From Candidatus Kuenenia stuttgartensis (GTDB taxonomy: Bacteria; Planctomycetota; Planctomycetia; Planctomycetales; Planctomycetaceae), in the NCBI GenBank assembly GCA_945906725.1, contig CAMDRI010000033.1, positions 1-39,841 on the forward strand: DNA of 39,841 nucleotides. The letters run 5' to 3'. Shown here one piece after another: positions 8,475-17,393 of this stretch; position 1 is the stretch's first letter; every line of letters begins with the position of its first letter. The translations under genes and the position numbers were made by a program. Under the pieces are notes generated by a model, which worked only from the letters and a program-made list of their open reading frames with translations, was not told the origin of the DNA and did no database searches.

Positions 8475-9515
8475 TTGTCCGACACCTTGCACAACTGTCG
8501 TTTCCTGAAAGCCGTTCGCCGAGAACCAACCGACACGACTCCCATTTGGATCATGCGCCAAGCTGGTCGGTATTTGCCGGAATACATGGCCGTCCGCCGC
8601 CGCGTGACGTTCATGGAACTTTGCAAACGCCCCGACCTTGCGGCCGAGGTCACGCTGACCGCTCAGCGAGTCCTCGGCGTCGACGCGGCAATCCTCTTTG
8701 CCGACTTACTGCCGATCTTGGAGCCAATCGGCTTGCAGCTTGAGTACGCCGAGGGAGAAGGCCCAGTGATTCACAATCCTGTGCGAGACGCTGCCGGAAT
8801 TGACTCGCTGAGATGTCTCGACGACGTTGATTCATTGCAGTTCGTGTTCGACGCCGTCCGCCTGATCCGTCGCGATTTGCCAGCCGACATCCCCCTGCTG
8901 GGATTCGCCGGAGCACCGTTCACGCTCGCGTCGTATGCCATCGAAGGGGGCGGCTCGAAGAATTACGCCCACGTCAAGCGGCTGATGTACTCCGACTCTG
9001 GAGCATGGGCCGCGCTGATGAACTGCCTGACGCACAGCCTCGTGAAATACATTCTCGCGCAAGTCGAAGCAGGCTGTCAGGCGATTCAACTCTTCGACAG
9101 TTGGGCCGGCTGCCTCTCGCCCAGCGACTATCGCGAGTACGTCCTGCCACACACGAAAGCGGTCATCGACGGTGTGAAACATGCCACGCCGGTCATCAAC
9201 TTCGCAACTGGCAATCCCGCGCTGTTGCCGCTGCTTCGCGAGGGGGGAGGCGACGTGATCGGCTTGGATTGGCGAGTCAATCTGCGAGACGGTTGGAAAA
9301 CAGTGGGCCACGATGTCGCCGTCCAAGGCAACCTCGATCCCATCATACTGTTGACCGACATCCCCACGATCCGCCGCCGAGCCTTGGATGTTCTGGCCGC
9401 CGCCGAGCACCGCCCAGGCCACATCTTCAACCTCGGCCACGGCATCACCCCCGAAGTACCGCCAGAACATGCGAAGGCGCTCGTCGAGATCGTGCATGAA
9501 CTCGGAGCAAAGTAG
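8475..9515 (+). CDS. hemE: Uroporphyrinogen decarboxylase
   Basis: Cytosolic enzyme that decarboxylates the four acetate side chains of uroporphyrinogen III to give coproporphyrinogen III in haem biosynthesis. The start is taken as TTG at 8475 because GAGGAG (8462-8467) lies 7 nt before it and the resulting N-terminus ([20 protein letters not shown]) matches the family; a TTG at 8460 would add five residues. Family signatures are intact: [15 protein letters not shown] (substrate-binding Arg residues), [12 protein letters not shown] with the catalytic Asp, [21 protein letters not shown] and the C-terminal FNLGHGI. The length of 346 residues is normal. No other haem genes are adjacent. Confidence 0.97.
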   Translation: MSDTLHNCRFLKAVRREPTDTTPIWIMRQAGRYLPEYMAVRRRVTFMELCKRPDLAAEVTLTAQRVLGVDAAILFADLLPILEPIGLQLEYAEGEGPVIHNPVRDAAGIDSLRCLDDVDSLQFVFDAVRLIRRDLPADIPLLGFAGAPFTLASYAIEGGGSKNYAHVKRLMYSDSGAWAALMNCLTHSLVKYILAQVEAGCQAIQLFDSWAGCLSPSDYREYVLPHTKAVIDGVKHATPVINFATGNPALLPLLREGGGDVIGLDWRVNLRDGWKTVGHDVAVQGNLDPIILLTDIPTIRRRALDVLAAAEHRPGHIFNLGHGITPEVPPEHAKALVEIVHELGAK

Positions 9516-9524
9516 CGCCCCCAT

Positions 9525-9652
9525 GTAGCCCTGTCGCTCCGCGACAGGAAAGCCGAACGCTTCACCGACGTCGCTTACGAGAAGAATACTCAACAACCAA
9601 TCAAAGTCTTCCCAGCGATCGGAACTCCTGTCGCGGAACGACAGAGCGTCTA
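9525..9652. repeat. Inverted pair of family-B palindromic repeats
   Basis: The left copy has CTGTCGCTCCGCGACAGG at 9531-9548 and the right copy has its inverse at 9627-9644, differing at one base. Each arm is itself a small hairpin (CTGTCGC with GCGACAG). The left copy opens GTAGCC at 9525-9530; the right copy reads CTAGACGC on the minus strand, and its TAG (9650-9652) is the stop codon of the thioesterase gene. The element fills most of the gap between the convergent hemE and thioesterase genes. Related single copies lie at about 38182-38215 and, more diverged, near 39340-39366. Confidence 0.75.
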
Positions 9653-10039
9653 GCCGCACATCTGCAACAACCCCGCAGGCATCCGTTGCAGCTTGCCAGT
9701 CCGATCCACGCAAGCCAACGTGCTGTGCCCAGTGCAGAGCAGCGCGCCATCGCGGAACAGTTCGTACCCGTGTTCGAGCTTCGCCTCAGTCGCCGTCGTG
9801 ATCGTTGTCCGCAGAGTCAGCAAGTCGTCATACCTCGCCGGCACGCGATAGCGGCAATCAAGCTTCACGACAACGAGAAACAAGCCTCCCTCTTCCATCG
9901 CTCGATAGTCGCCCCCTTGAGCGCGAAACAACTCGGTCCGTCCGACCTCAAAGTAGCTAAAGTAATTCGCATGATGCAAAAACCCCATCGCGTCGGTTTC
10001 GGAATATCGCACCCGAATTTGAATATCGTGATGTCGCAT
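9650..10039 (-). CDS. YbgC/FadM-type acyl-CoA thioesterase (hotdog fold)
   Basis: 129 residues, normal for the 4-hydroxybenzoyl-CoA thioesterase/YbgC group. The N-terminal segment [23 protein letters not shown] contains the characteristic Y-x-x-TD-x-M-G-x-x-HH-x-x-Y signature with the catalytic Asp (TDAMG). The rest follows the hotdog pattern ([31 protein letters not shown]-like end). The enzyme should hydrolyse acyl- or aroyl-CoA thioesters in the cytosol. It lies 100 nt downstream of the aldehyde dehydrogenase gene on the same strand, with a hairpin repeat between, so cotranscription is possible but not certain. The stop codon TAG is part of a repeat. Confidence 0.9.
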   Translation of the reverse strand: MRHHDIQIRVRYSETDAMGFLHHANYFSYFEVGRTELFRAQGGDYRAMEEGGLFLVVVKLDCRYRVPARYDDLLTLRTTITTATEAKLEHGYELFRDGALLCTGHSTLACVDRTGKLQRMPAGLLQMCG

Positions 10040-10062
10040 GGTTTCGTCGAAGTTTGATTTTT

Positions 10063-10120
10063 AGACCACGAAGTCACAAAGGCAGGAAGGACGGATTTGT
10101 GCCTTTGTCCTTTGTGGTCT
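10063..10120. repeat. Inverted repeat of the ACCACGAAG type (family H)
   Basis: The arm at 10063-10084 (AGACCACGAAGTCACAAAGG) pairs with 10100-10120 (CCTTTGTCCTTTGTGGTCT), mostly in register with a few mismatches. It sits between the aldehyde dehydrogenase stop and the thioesterase start on the minus strand. In RNA it would form a long stem that could attenuate or protect the transcript between these genes. Confidence 0.7.
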
Positions 10121-10139
10121 CTATCCATCCGTAGGCGGG

Positions 10140-11576
10140 TCAATGGCTCGGTGGCTGAGTGTTCTGGAATGCCCTTGCCCGGAACAGGAAGTCGATGATG
10201 TTGCCTTCGTGGGGCTGCATCCAGTGGAGTTGGATTGTCTTCACTTCGCCGATATTCAGCCGGTCGATGTTGGTGGCGTCGAGCAGTTGTTTCGACCAAT
10301 TTTCGTCTTTCGTCAGGCACGAGGCGACCAGCGTGCCGCCGATTTTCGAGAGCATGTCTTTCTGCTCGCACTTCACGACTGAGACGAACGGGAACATGTA
10401 CTCGGTGTTGGCAACGGCCGGTTCGGTGCTGGAGCAATGCACGACGGTCGGACGCAGGAAGTCGTATCGCTCGTGAGCGACATGGCGTTCTCCGTTGCGA
10501 TACTTGGCCGAAACCTCGGTTACTCCGGGAGCTTCCACCAATTCTTTGATCTGCGCGTTGATGGCTTTCGCTGCTCCGGGGACGGTGAACGCGGCGAGCG
10601 GCGACTTGGGATCGCTCATCGGCAGCGGAGCGATGGGGCCGAGCCGCTTGGCCAGCGCTTCGGCGATCTCTTCGGTGTGTCGTGAAGCCCAGATGCCGGA
10701 GCAACTGATACAGCTTCGGCCGCTGTTGGCGAAGACGCTTTCGGCCATCAAGTCGATGTACTTTTCCCACTGATCGACCATGTCGTCGCCGAACAGAATT
10801 TTCGAGAAACCCGGCCCGTGAGCCTGCACACGCGGGTTGCCGTGATAGCGTTCGACGGTCGGAGTGCCGCCGAAGATCATCGCTCGATTGCAGGTCTCGA
10901 GCACGGCGGCTCCGCATTCGGGACCGCCGGGATAAACGCAGAAGACTTCGCGCGGCACACCGGCTTGAGCAAACGCTTCGTACATGCGGTAGGGCGTCCA
11001 CGGCTCTTGCGGGCCAGGCTTGAGCACGAGACCGATCTGTAATGGGATGACCGGCATCCACAACGTATGCACGCCCGGCGAGTTTGACGGCAGCACCATT
11101 CCCAGCACATTCGTCTGAGCTTGATAGCTGACCATCACGCCTCGGCTCTCCATGCCGTAGCCCTTAGTCAGAATCTCCAGCGGCAGCCCACGCGTCAAAG
11201 CCTCCAGCGTGTGCCGCATGTTGCGAAGCACATAGGCGTTCTTCTTCATATTTCCGGCGCACATGTGCTCAGGAAGGCCGGTTGTCGCGGATTGCATGCG
11301 GCAGAACTCAGCCGGACTTTGCGTGCCATTGCCGAGCGGCAGGGTCGCGTTCTGGTAGAGGTCGGCGGCTTTCTCGGCCATGCTGCAAAGCTGATCGATG
11401 CTGAATTGGCGGAGGATGTCGCGCGCCTTGTTGGCCTTCCGCATATCCATCTTGATGATGCCGCCGTTGGCCTGATGGACGGTGGCGAGCACTTCGCCCG
11501 TCTCGAAATGGACAACTTTGTCCTTCTCCATTGACTCGTACGGCTGGCCCCAGCGGATCACGGGAATGTCGAGCAT
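10140..11576 (-). CDS. Aldehyde dehydrogenase-fold protein, EhpG/LuxC-like acyl reductase candidate
   Basis: 478 residues of the aldehyde dehydrogenase superfamily. The nucleotide-binding half includes NVLGMVLPSNSPGVHTLW (about 156-173) and LVLKPGPQEPWTPYRM. The catalytic cysteine is in NSGRSCISC (Cys289, with a second Cys at 292). The general-base region normally written ELGGK reads HGPGFSK (253-259), so the Glu of ordinary NAD-dependent aldehyde dehydrogenases is absent, as in acylating and acyl-reducing members. The gene follows an adenylating enzyme on the same strand after 75 nt and precedes a thioesterase. By analogy with EhpG it may reduce an acyl-adenylate or enzyme-bound acyl group to an aldehyde. 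The reaction direction and substrate are inferred. Confidence 0.85.
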   Translation of the reverse strand: MLDIPVIRWGQPYESMEKDKVVHFETGEVLATVHQANGGIIKMDMRKANKARDILRQFSIDQLCSMAEKAADLYQNATLPLGNGTQSPAEFCRMQSATTGLPEHMCAGNMKKNAYVLRNMRHTLEALTRGLPLEILTKGYGMESRGVMVSYQAQTNVLGMVLPSNSPGVHTLWMPVIPLQIGLVLKPGPQEPWTPYRMYEAFAQAGVPREVFCVYPGGPECGAAVLETCNRAMIFGGTPTVERYHGNPRVQAHGPGFSKILFGDDMVDQWEKYIDLMAESVFANSGRSCISCSGIWASRHTEEIAEALAKRLGPIAPLPMSDPKSPLAAFTVPGAAKAINAQIKELVEAPGVTEVSAKYRNGERHVAHERYDFLRPTVVHCSSTEPAVANTEYMFPFVSVVKCEQKDMLSKIGGTLVASCLTKDENWSKQLLDATNIDRLNIGEVKTIQLHWMQPHEGNIIDFLFRARAFQNTQPPSH

Positions 11577-11651
11577 TGTTCATCAATCCTGTTGTAAGAG
11601 TTTGAAAACGAAACCGGGGACTGACGCCCCCGCTCGCAATTAGATTGGTCG

Positions 11652-12752
11652 TTAGTAAACGCCGACCGTTGTTGTGGCGGCGAATTCGTGGAACGGCCGA
11701 GTGCCGCTGATGCCATCCCACGGGTATTTGTCGTGCGGCAATTCGCGTTCTCCTTCGTCTCGTTCCATGAAGCCGGGGACGAAGAGTTCTTTGGTCATCG
11801 TGTAGAGCTTCACACGGCCGGTCGCGCCGTAGGGGACGACTTGGTTGTAGTCCTCGAATTCGACTGTCTCGATGACGGCTCGTGGTTGCGGGGCGTAGTA
11901 GGTGATCTTGAAGTTGTCGGCGGGGTCAAACGGCTTGCCGCAGGCGAGTCCCATCAGCGTGTTGCCGTAGGTCGGCGTGATGTACACGTTCGGGCCGAGT
12001 AGTTCCTCGCGGCAAAAGCGATACCACTGCGGAGTGAACTCGGTGCCGCCGGCGAAGATCCCCTTGATGCCGGACTCTTCGATGCTGCACCCCTTGTCCA
12101 TGAGCTTCAGGGCCAGAGCTTCGAGCAGTTTCGGTGTCGCAAAGGCGCACTTGATGTCGTGACCGGCGGAGAGAATCGTCACGGCTTGGTCGATGACATG
12201 ATCGGCATACGCCTTCACGCCGGAGATGTCTCCTTTCTTCAAAAGCTTCACAACCCAACGTGGGTCGAGGTCCACGCAGAAACAGATGCCGCCGCGATGT
12301 TGGGCGAGGTGCTCAACCGCGAGTCGCAAGCGACGCGGGCCGGACGGGCCAAGCATCAGCCAGTTCGAGCCGCGTGGAAAATACTCATCGGGCAGCGTGT
12401 CTGAGAAATTCTCGTAGTCGATCCAGTGATCTTCAATGACCATGCGACTCTTCGGGATACCAGTCGTGCCGCCGGTCTCGAAGACGTACACCGGCTTGTC
12501 GGCGAGCCCCTTCGGAACCCAGCGACGGATTGGGCCGCCACGGAGCCATTCGTCCTCGAAGTTCGGGAACTTCTTCAAGTCCTCGAAGCAGTTGACCTCT
12601 TTGAGCGGGTCGAATTTGAACTCCTTCTTTTTCTCCAGCCAGAACGGGCAGCCGGTCGCATCGCTGAAGTGCCAGCGGATGGTTTGGCGGGTGTGTTCGT
12701 CGAGCAATTCCTTGGCTTTAGCCAGTTTGGCGGCGAGGGCAGTGTCACTCAC
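11652..12752 (-). CDS. EhpF-like acyl-adenylating enzyme lacking the ANL C-terminal domain
   Basis: 366 residues (about 41 kDa), starting at GTG 12750-12752 with AGGAG about 11 nt upstream. It resembles phenylacetate-CoA ligase/LuxE-like adenylating enzymes: the P-loop TGGTTGIPK is at 93-101, GIFAGGTEFTPQWYRF lies in the middle, TPTYGNTLMG is the A5-like motif, and TGRVKLYTMTKELFVPG sits near the end. The mobile C-terminal domain needed for thioester formation is missing, as described for EhpF of the Pantoea phenazine cluster, which has the same size. It may therefore only make an acyl-AMP and hand it to the neighbouring aldehyde dehydrogenase. The substrate is unknown; no phenazine genes are present in the window. 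Confidence 0.82.
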   Translation of the reverse strand: MSDTALAAKLAKAKELLDEHTRQTIRWHFSDATGCPFWLEKKKEFKFDPLKEVNCFEDLKKFPNFEDEWLRGGPIRRWVPKGLADKPVYVFETGGTTGIPKSRMVIEDHWIDYENFSDTLPDEYFPRGSNWLMLGPSGPRRLRLAVEHLAQHRGGICFCVDLDPRWVVKLLKKGDISGVKAYADHVIDQAVTILSAGHDIKCAFATPKLLEALALKLMDKGCSIEESGIKGIFAGGTEFTPQWYRFCREELLGPNVYITPTYGNTLMGLACGKPFDPADNFKITYYAPQPRAVIETVEFEDYNQVVPYGATGRVKLYTMTKELFVPGFMERDEGERELPHDKYPWDGISGTRPFHEFAATTTVGVY

Positions 12753-13492
12753 GGTGAGTCAATCTCCTAGGAGGGAAGTCAGAAGACCGGGGCCGCAGTC
12801 GGCCTCGAACGGTTTCCACGGTGGGAGGCGACAGAGTAGGTGGCTTCAGCGACCATTTCAACTCGCCCAATGCGAGACGTCACAGCGGCCAACCGTTGCG
12901 ACTCTCTGCCGAGACGTCCACATCTTTCACTCCGGTCGTGATGATTGAGCCGCTGGGAGCGCTGAACTCCGCAGTTTGGCAACGTTGGGGCGTGACTTAG
13001 CTTTAGCCGCTGGATTTCCCGCGAGCCACTGAGCTGCGATTGCGCGCGGCGGTGATGTGACATGACGTCGCCCGGACGCCTGCGCCTGGGGTGCTCGGCC
13101 GGATAGAAGCCCGGCAACCGCTCGTCCGTTTTCGTCGTTCAGATAGGCGCGTGGTTCAATCACGATTCAAAATCTTCTTCGCCTGCAACCGATCGTCGTT
13201 CTGTCCGCCAGTAACGGGAAACACAACATCCTTGCATAATTCGGCAAATCCAGGCGGTCGAAAATAGTTGTGACCTCATCCAACGGCATTGGGATTCGAC
13301 TGCGCATTGTGCCGGTTACGCCGGCCGCTCTGCTTCCAATCACTGGCAACACCGCTCGAAAACCACTGCGACTCGAAGTGTCGGGACGAGGCGTCACGGC
13401 TGCGAATTGCCAGAGATTGATACTCAAAAATCGCAGGTCGAACCGTACACTCCCGCCCGTCTACGCCAGCGATTTCCTCCAGGATGCGAACT
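12753..13492. other. 740-nt gap without a convincing gene
   Basis: The largest gene-free stretch, between the divergent adenylating enzyme and nucleoside hydrolase genes. Short open frames on the minus strand (for example 12927-13163 and 13167-13427) give low-complexity translations without motifs; the latter includes an LPNYARMLCFPLLADR run that may be a decayed remnant. AGGAG near 12770 belongs to the GTG start of the adenylating enzyme. Promoters for both flanking genes should lie here. I see no RNA gene or convincing repeat. Confidence 0.45.
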
Positions 13493-14452
13493 GTGCCCAG
13501 TAAATTGATCATTGACGCCGATCCGGGGATCGGGGATGCCCTAGCGGTGGCGCTTGCGCTGCTCGATCCCGAAATCGATTTGCTGGCGGTCACCGCCACC
13601 GCCGGATGCGTCTCCGGCCCAACCGCCACGAAGAATCTGCAAGCAGTGATCGAACTGATCGATCCCGCCAAGTGGCCACGCCTGGGAGCCTCCGAGGCCG
13701 AAGTCCCTCTGCCGGGAGGTGAACTGATGCCGGGGTTTGTTGATCCGGCACTGCTCAACGGCCGCCACGGCTTGGGTGAATCCGCCGTCGCCGTCGCCGA
13801 ATTGCACAAGCCTCAAGAGGCCGTCAAATTGCTCACCGAATTGGTGCGTCTGCATCCCCAGGAGATCACTCTACTGACGCTCGGCCCACTGACCAACGTG
13901 CTGGCCGCTCAAGAGCGTGATCCCGAGTTTTTGTCACTGCTCCGCGAATTAGTCTGCTTCGGAGGCTCGGTCGCCGTGGGCGGCAATGCGACAGCCGCTG
14001 CTGAGTTCAACATCTTCGCCGATCCGGAAGCGGCTCGACAGATTTTGAGAACGCCGGCCACCAAAACACTCGTGCCACTGGATGCCGCCCAGCAACTCGT
14101 GCTCAATTACGACCAGTTCTCGCGGCTGTCGGACGTCGGCATCGGCCGAGCCGGTAAGGCGATGCTTGAATGGCTGCAGTTCGGCCTGAGGGCATCGCAC
14201 GAACATCTGGGCAACGAAGGCTTGGCGCTGTGCGAGGTCGTCGCGCTTGCGGCGGTTTCGCAAGACCGTCTCGTGCATACCACGTCGATGGCGATCGATG
14301 TCGAAACGCAAACCGGGCTGTGCCGCGGAGTCACCATCTTTGACCGCCGAACCTCGCGCCGCTGGCGCGACAACATCGAAGTCGTCGATGAAATCAATCC
14401 TCAGGGACTGCTCGACTACTTCGGCAGAATGCTGCGGCGGATCGAGATTTGA
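13493..14452 (+). CDS. Divergent nucleoside hydrolase-family protein
   Basis: 319 residues counted from GTG 13493, favoured because AGGA lies 8 nt before it; an in-frame ATG at 13484 would add three. The fold is that of inosine-uridine preferring nucleoside hydrolases: KLIIDADPGIGDALAVA at the N-terminus, LTLGPLTNVLAA, and EFNIFADPEAA. Key residues differ. The canonical DxDxGxDD reads DADPGIGD, replacing the ribose-contacting Asp14 by Gly while keeping Asp8, Asp10 and Asp15. The C-terminal His-Asp pair, where His is the general acid and Asp a calcium ligand, appears as Cys247-Glu248. It may have altered specificity or no hydrolase activity. Its 3' end overlaps the convergent HtrA gene by 37 nt. 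Confidence 0.85.
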   Translation: MPSKLIIDADPGIGDALAVALALLDPEIDLLAVTATAGCVSGPTATKNLQAVIELIDPAKWPRLGASEAEVPLPGGELMPGFVDPALLNGRHGLGESAVAVAELHKPQEAVKLLTELVRLHPQEITLLTLGPLTNVLAAQERDPEFLSLLRELVCFGGSVAVGGNATAAAEFNIFADPEAARQILRTPATKTLVPLDAAQQLVLNYDQFSRLSDVGIGRAGKAMLEWLQFGLRASHEHLGNEGLALCEVVALAAVSQDRLVHTTSMAIDVETQTGLCRGVTIFDRRTSRRWRDNIEVVDEINPQGLLDYFGRMLRRIEI

Positions 14453-15672
14453 AGTTTGAAATCGCCAAGCTCCAGCTTCAGATCAACGGGAACAGACGAC
14501 TCCGACTGCTCCGCCGAGAACTTCATCTGCTCGACCGGCGTGTCCGCTTTGCTTTGCTGAGGCACCGAGGGAGTCGAATCGTCTTCGGCGACCGACCGGT
14601 CGCTGAGATCGACTTGCACGGGAAATTTCTCGCCACGCCGCAGCACCATCAGCCGGACCTTCTTGCCGACCGGTGAGAGACTGACAACGTTGATCAGGTG
14701 GTTCTCATCGACAATGTCGATGCCGTCGAAGCTCAGGATGACGTCGTCCTTCTGCAACTTCGCTCGCGCAGCCGGCGTGTTGGGATAGATCGCCATCACT
14801 CGCGCGCCACGAGCACGATCCAGCTTCAACGCCCGAGCTTTGGTGATGTCGAATTCGGGATCGAGTTTCACGCCGAGATACGCGCGATACACCTTGCCGT
14901 ATTCCAGCAGTTGATCGACGACGCGGCTGACCAGATTGCTGGGGATGCTGAAACCAATCCCCTCGTTGCCGCCACTGTTGGACGCGATCGCCGTGTTGAT
15001 CCCGACCACTCGGCCGTTGAGGTCGATCAACGGCCCGCCGCTGTTGCCGGGATTGATCGCCGCATCAGTCTGAATGAAATCCTGATTCAGCACCCCTTTG
15101 TCACCGAGCTTCAACGACCGGCGGCTTTTCGCGCTGATGATTCCAAAGGTCACCGATTGGCTCAGCCCAAACGGACTGCCGACCGCCAGCACGGGGTGTC
15201 CGATCTCGGCCACGTCGCTGTCAGCCCACGCCACCGCGGTGAGACCCTCGACAGGCACTTTCATCACGGCGATGTCCGAGGCCGCATCATCCCAGACTCG
15301 TTCGGGATTCACTTGGCGGCCGTCGGGTAGCGTGACTTTGATCTCCTTCAACTCCGAACCCGCGATGACATGCCGGTTCGTGACGACGTACTCGCCCGGC
15401 AAGTGAGTGCTGTGGACGATGACTCCCGAACCTGTTTCTTCAACTTCTCCCCGCAGCACGGTGCGATGCGAGGCTTCGATGTGGACGACGCTCGGCGAAA
15501 TCTGTTTGGAGATTTTGGCCATCACTCGGCCGGCATCGCGCAAAGCGTTCGAGCCACTGTCGAGATCCAACTCGGCCCCGCGACGCGGATCGGCGTGCAG
15601 CCGCTCGAATGCGGCCCAGCCACCGACGAACGCCAACACTCCGAACAGCACGATCGTGGATCGAACTCGCAT
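14416..15672 (-). CDS. HtrA/DegP-type serine protease with PDZ domain
   Basis: 418 residues. The hydrophobic N-terminus (about 5-21, STIVLFGVLAFVGGWAAF) is a signal anchor or signal peptide, so the enzyme acts in the periplasm or at the membrane. The S1C protease domain has the full triad: His101 in TNRHVI, Asp133 in ASDIAVMKV and Ser211 in NPGNSGGPL. One PDZ domain follows (about 255-360, YLGVKLDPEFDI, GARVMAIYPNTPAARAKLQKDDVILSFDG). The tail after about 365 is Ser/Glu-rich and probably flexible. Such enzymes degrade or refold misfolded envelope proteins, often under stress control. Its 3' end overlaps the nucleoside hydrolase gene on the opposite strand by 37 nt. Confidence 0.94.
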   Translation of the reverse strand: MRVRSTIVLFGVLAFVGGWAAFERLHADPRRGAELDLDSGSNALRDAGRVMAKISKQISPSVVHIEASHRTVLRGEVEETGSGVIVHSTHLPGEYVVTNRHVIAGSELKEIKVTLPDGRQVNPERVWDDAASDIAVMKVPVEGLTAVAWADSDVAEIGHPVLAVGSPFGLSQSVTFGIISAKSRRSLKLGDKGVLNQDFIQTDAAINPGNSGGPLIDLNGRVVGINTAIASNSGGNEGIGFSIPSNLVSRVVDQLLEYGKVYRAYLGVKLDPEFDITKARALKLDRARGARVMAIYPNTPAARAKLQKDDVILSFDGIDIVDENHLINVVSLSPVGKKVRLMVLRRGEKFPVQVDLSDRSVAEDDSTPSVPQQSKADTPVEQMKFSAEQSESSVPVDLKLELGDFKLQISIRRSILPK

Positions 15673-15897
15673 GGTCGCTGCTCCGGTCGAAAAACGGTTC
15701 TCCTCGGTTGATCGTCGGATGGCACGGTCTCAGCGAATGGAATTGCCGTAACGATCACTCGCGAGACGCAAGTCCTGCCCGCGATGCCGAACGGGCAAGG
15801 AGTTTGGGTCCGGAAAACTGTGCGGGCGGGTATCGGAAAGCAGTCAGCAGAAAGCAGACGACTGCATTCTGCTGACTGCCTTCTGTCTTCTTCCCTT

Positions 15898-16845
15898 TCA
15901 TCCCCTCGGATGGCACCGCGCATGCACCGCCTTCAATCGCGAGTGCTCGACATGCGTGTAAATCTGCGTGGTCGCGATGTTCGCGTGCCCCAACAGTTCT
16001 TGCAGAGCACGAATCTCCGCTCCGCCGGCCAGCATGTGTGTCGCGAAGCTGTGCCGGAACGTATGCGGACTGACGAGCTTGCTGCACCCCACCCGAGCGG
16101 CGTATTTCTTCACCAGATGCCAGATCATGATCCGAGTCAGCCCGGTGCCGCGCCGCGTGACAAACAGCCAATCGGCCTCTCGCCGGCTGACAAGCTGCGG
16201 CCGTTCGTGTTCGAGGTACGCTTCCAACGCCAACCGCGCGACCGGGTTCAGTCCGACGATTCGCTCTTTGTTCCCCTTGCCCAGACAGCGGCAGAAATTC
16301 TCTTCGAGCCGGACATCCTTCACTTTCATGTTCGAGATTTCCGAAGCTCGGCAACCGGTCGCGTACAACAGGCAGAGCAACGCCCGATCCCGCAGCGGCT
16401 GGCGATCGTCCGACGTCGGCGACGCGATCAACCGATTGACCATCTCTGGCGAAAGCACCTTCGGCAGATTCTGCCACAGCTTCGGCGAGCTCATCAGATC
16501 CGCGACGCTCTCGGCCAGAATCCCCTCCAGCACGAGATACCGAAAGAACATTTTGATTGCGACCAGATGCCGCCCAATCGTACTGGCCGCCAGCTTTCGC
16601 TCGTGCAACCACTGCAAGTGCCCGGTCAGAGTGCCGAGATCGACCTGATGCACCGTCCCCGGCCCATGCTCGCGAAACCATTCGGAGAATTGCAGCAAGT
16701 CCGTGCGATACGCGGCGAGCGTGTTCTTCGACATGCCGCACTCGGCCTGCAAGTACGTCACAAACGCCGCGACCTGACTCGACAAATCAGCCGGTTTCGC
16801 GGTGGTGATCGTAGCGGAGGAAACAGGTCGTCGACGTTCGGGCAT
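15898..16845 (-). CDS. xerD: XerD-type tyrosine recombinase
   Basis: 315 residues, the size of XerC/XerD. The N-terminal SAM-like core-binding domain (about 20-110, FVTYLQAECGMSKNTLAAYRTDL) precedes a complete catalytic domain: Arg166 (ATGCRASEI), Lys190 (LGKGNKERIV), His261 and Arg264 (HTFRHSFATH), His287 (LLGHANIATTQIYTH) and nucleophile Tyr296. With a partner it would resolve chromosome dimers at dif; no dif site was identified here. The frame is open to 17052, but the ATG at 16843-16845 has GGGAG about 8 nt upstream and yields the normal family N-terminus. XerC versus XerD is judged from general similarity only. Confidence 0.9.
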   Translation of the reverse strand: MPERRRPVSSATITTAKPADLSSQVAAFVTYLQAECGMSKNTLAAYRTDLLQFSEWFREHGPGTVHQVDLGTLTGHLQWLHERKLAASTIGRHLVAIKMFFRYLVLEGILAESVADLMSSPKLWQNLPKVLSPEMVNRLIASPTSDDRQPLRDRALLCLLYATGCRASEISNMKVKDVRLEENFCRCLGKGNKERIVGLNPVARLALEAYLEHERPQLVSRREADWLFVTRRGTGLTRIMIWHLVKKYAARVGCSKLVSPHTFRHSFATHMLAGGAEIRALQELLGHANIATTQIYTHVEHSRLKAVHARCHPRG

Positions 16846-17326
16846 CGGGCATCTCCCAAGTTCCCTTATCGTCATTCGGAAGATGGGCACTCTTGCCCGT
16901 CTCGAATTCCAAACCCTCAACCGTTCGCCTCTGATTACTGAAGGTAGTGAACAAGCCGGGACATAATGCTCCGTGTTCCGTTCTCGACTGGCAGAAATAC
17001 AACGCAGCCCCGACGTCCGCAGAATTTGAGCCTTCGGTGCCTTGTCGGACATCTCTCAAGTCGTGAGATCGTTGGTCAGATCGAATCCATTTTTTGTATT
17101 CCAGAAGAGACTTTCATACCCCTGCTCGATACGGCCTTGGCTTTCTCGTTGACCATGCTGGTGGTGGTGACCGTCGTCACTCAGTAATTCCAAATTTGTC
17201 TTACACATTCCATTGGACGTAATCCTTCACGGCCCGGACACTCCGCAGGTCGTATCGCGACAACACGGACACTCGCGTGCCGAGTGGTAAGCGACCGACG
17301 CGCCAAGGCTGGCGGGTTACGTGGCC
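16846..17326. other. Gap of about 480 nt with a single family-A repeat
   Basis: This stretch lies between the xerD start and the repeat at the end of the aldo/keto reductase gene, both on the minus strand. A lone family-A repeat (GATGGGCACTCTTGCCCGTC) lies at 16882-16901. Around 17275-17325 the sequence (CGAGTGGTAAGCGACCGACG, then CGCCAAGGCTGGCGGGTTAC) looks like another dispersed repeat type. The open frames are short and motif-free. It presumably contains the xerD promoter. Confidence 0.45.
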
Positions 17327-17393
17327 GTAGGATGGGCACTCCTGCCCGTCCCTTCTCCGACGAACAGTGGACGGGCAGGAGTGCCCATCCTAC
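17327..17393. repeat. Perfect inverted pair of family-A repeats
   Basis: 24-nt arms at 17327-17350 (opening GTAGGATGGGCACTCC) and 17370-17393 are perfectly complementary around a 19-nt loop. The right arm carries the TAG stop codon (17390-17392) of the aldo/keto reductase gene on the minus strand. It probably forms a strong hairpin at the 3' end of that transcript. Confidence 0.85.

Noticed and set aside
9865-11061. 398-codon frame on the minus strand
   Set aside because: Overlaps the aldehyde dehydrogenase and thioesterase genes in another frame and is extremely Arg-rich.
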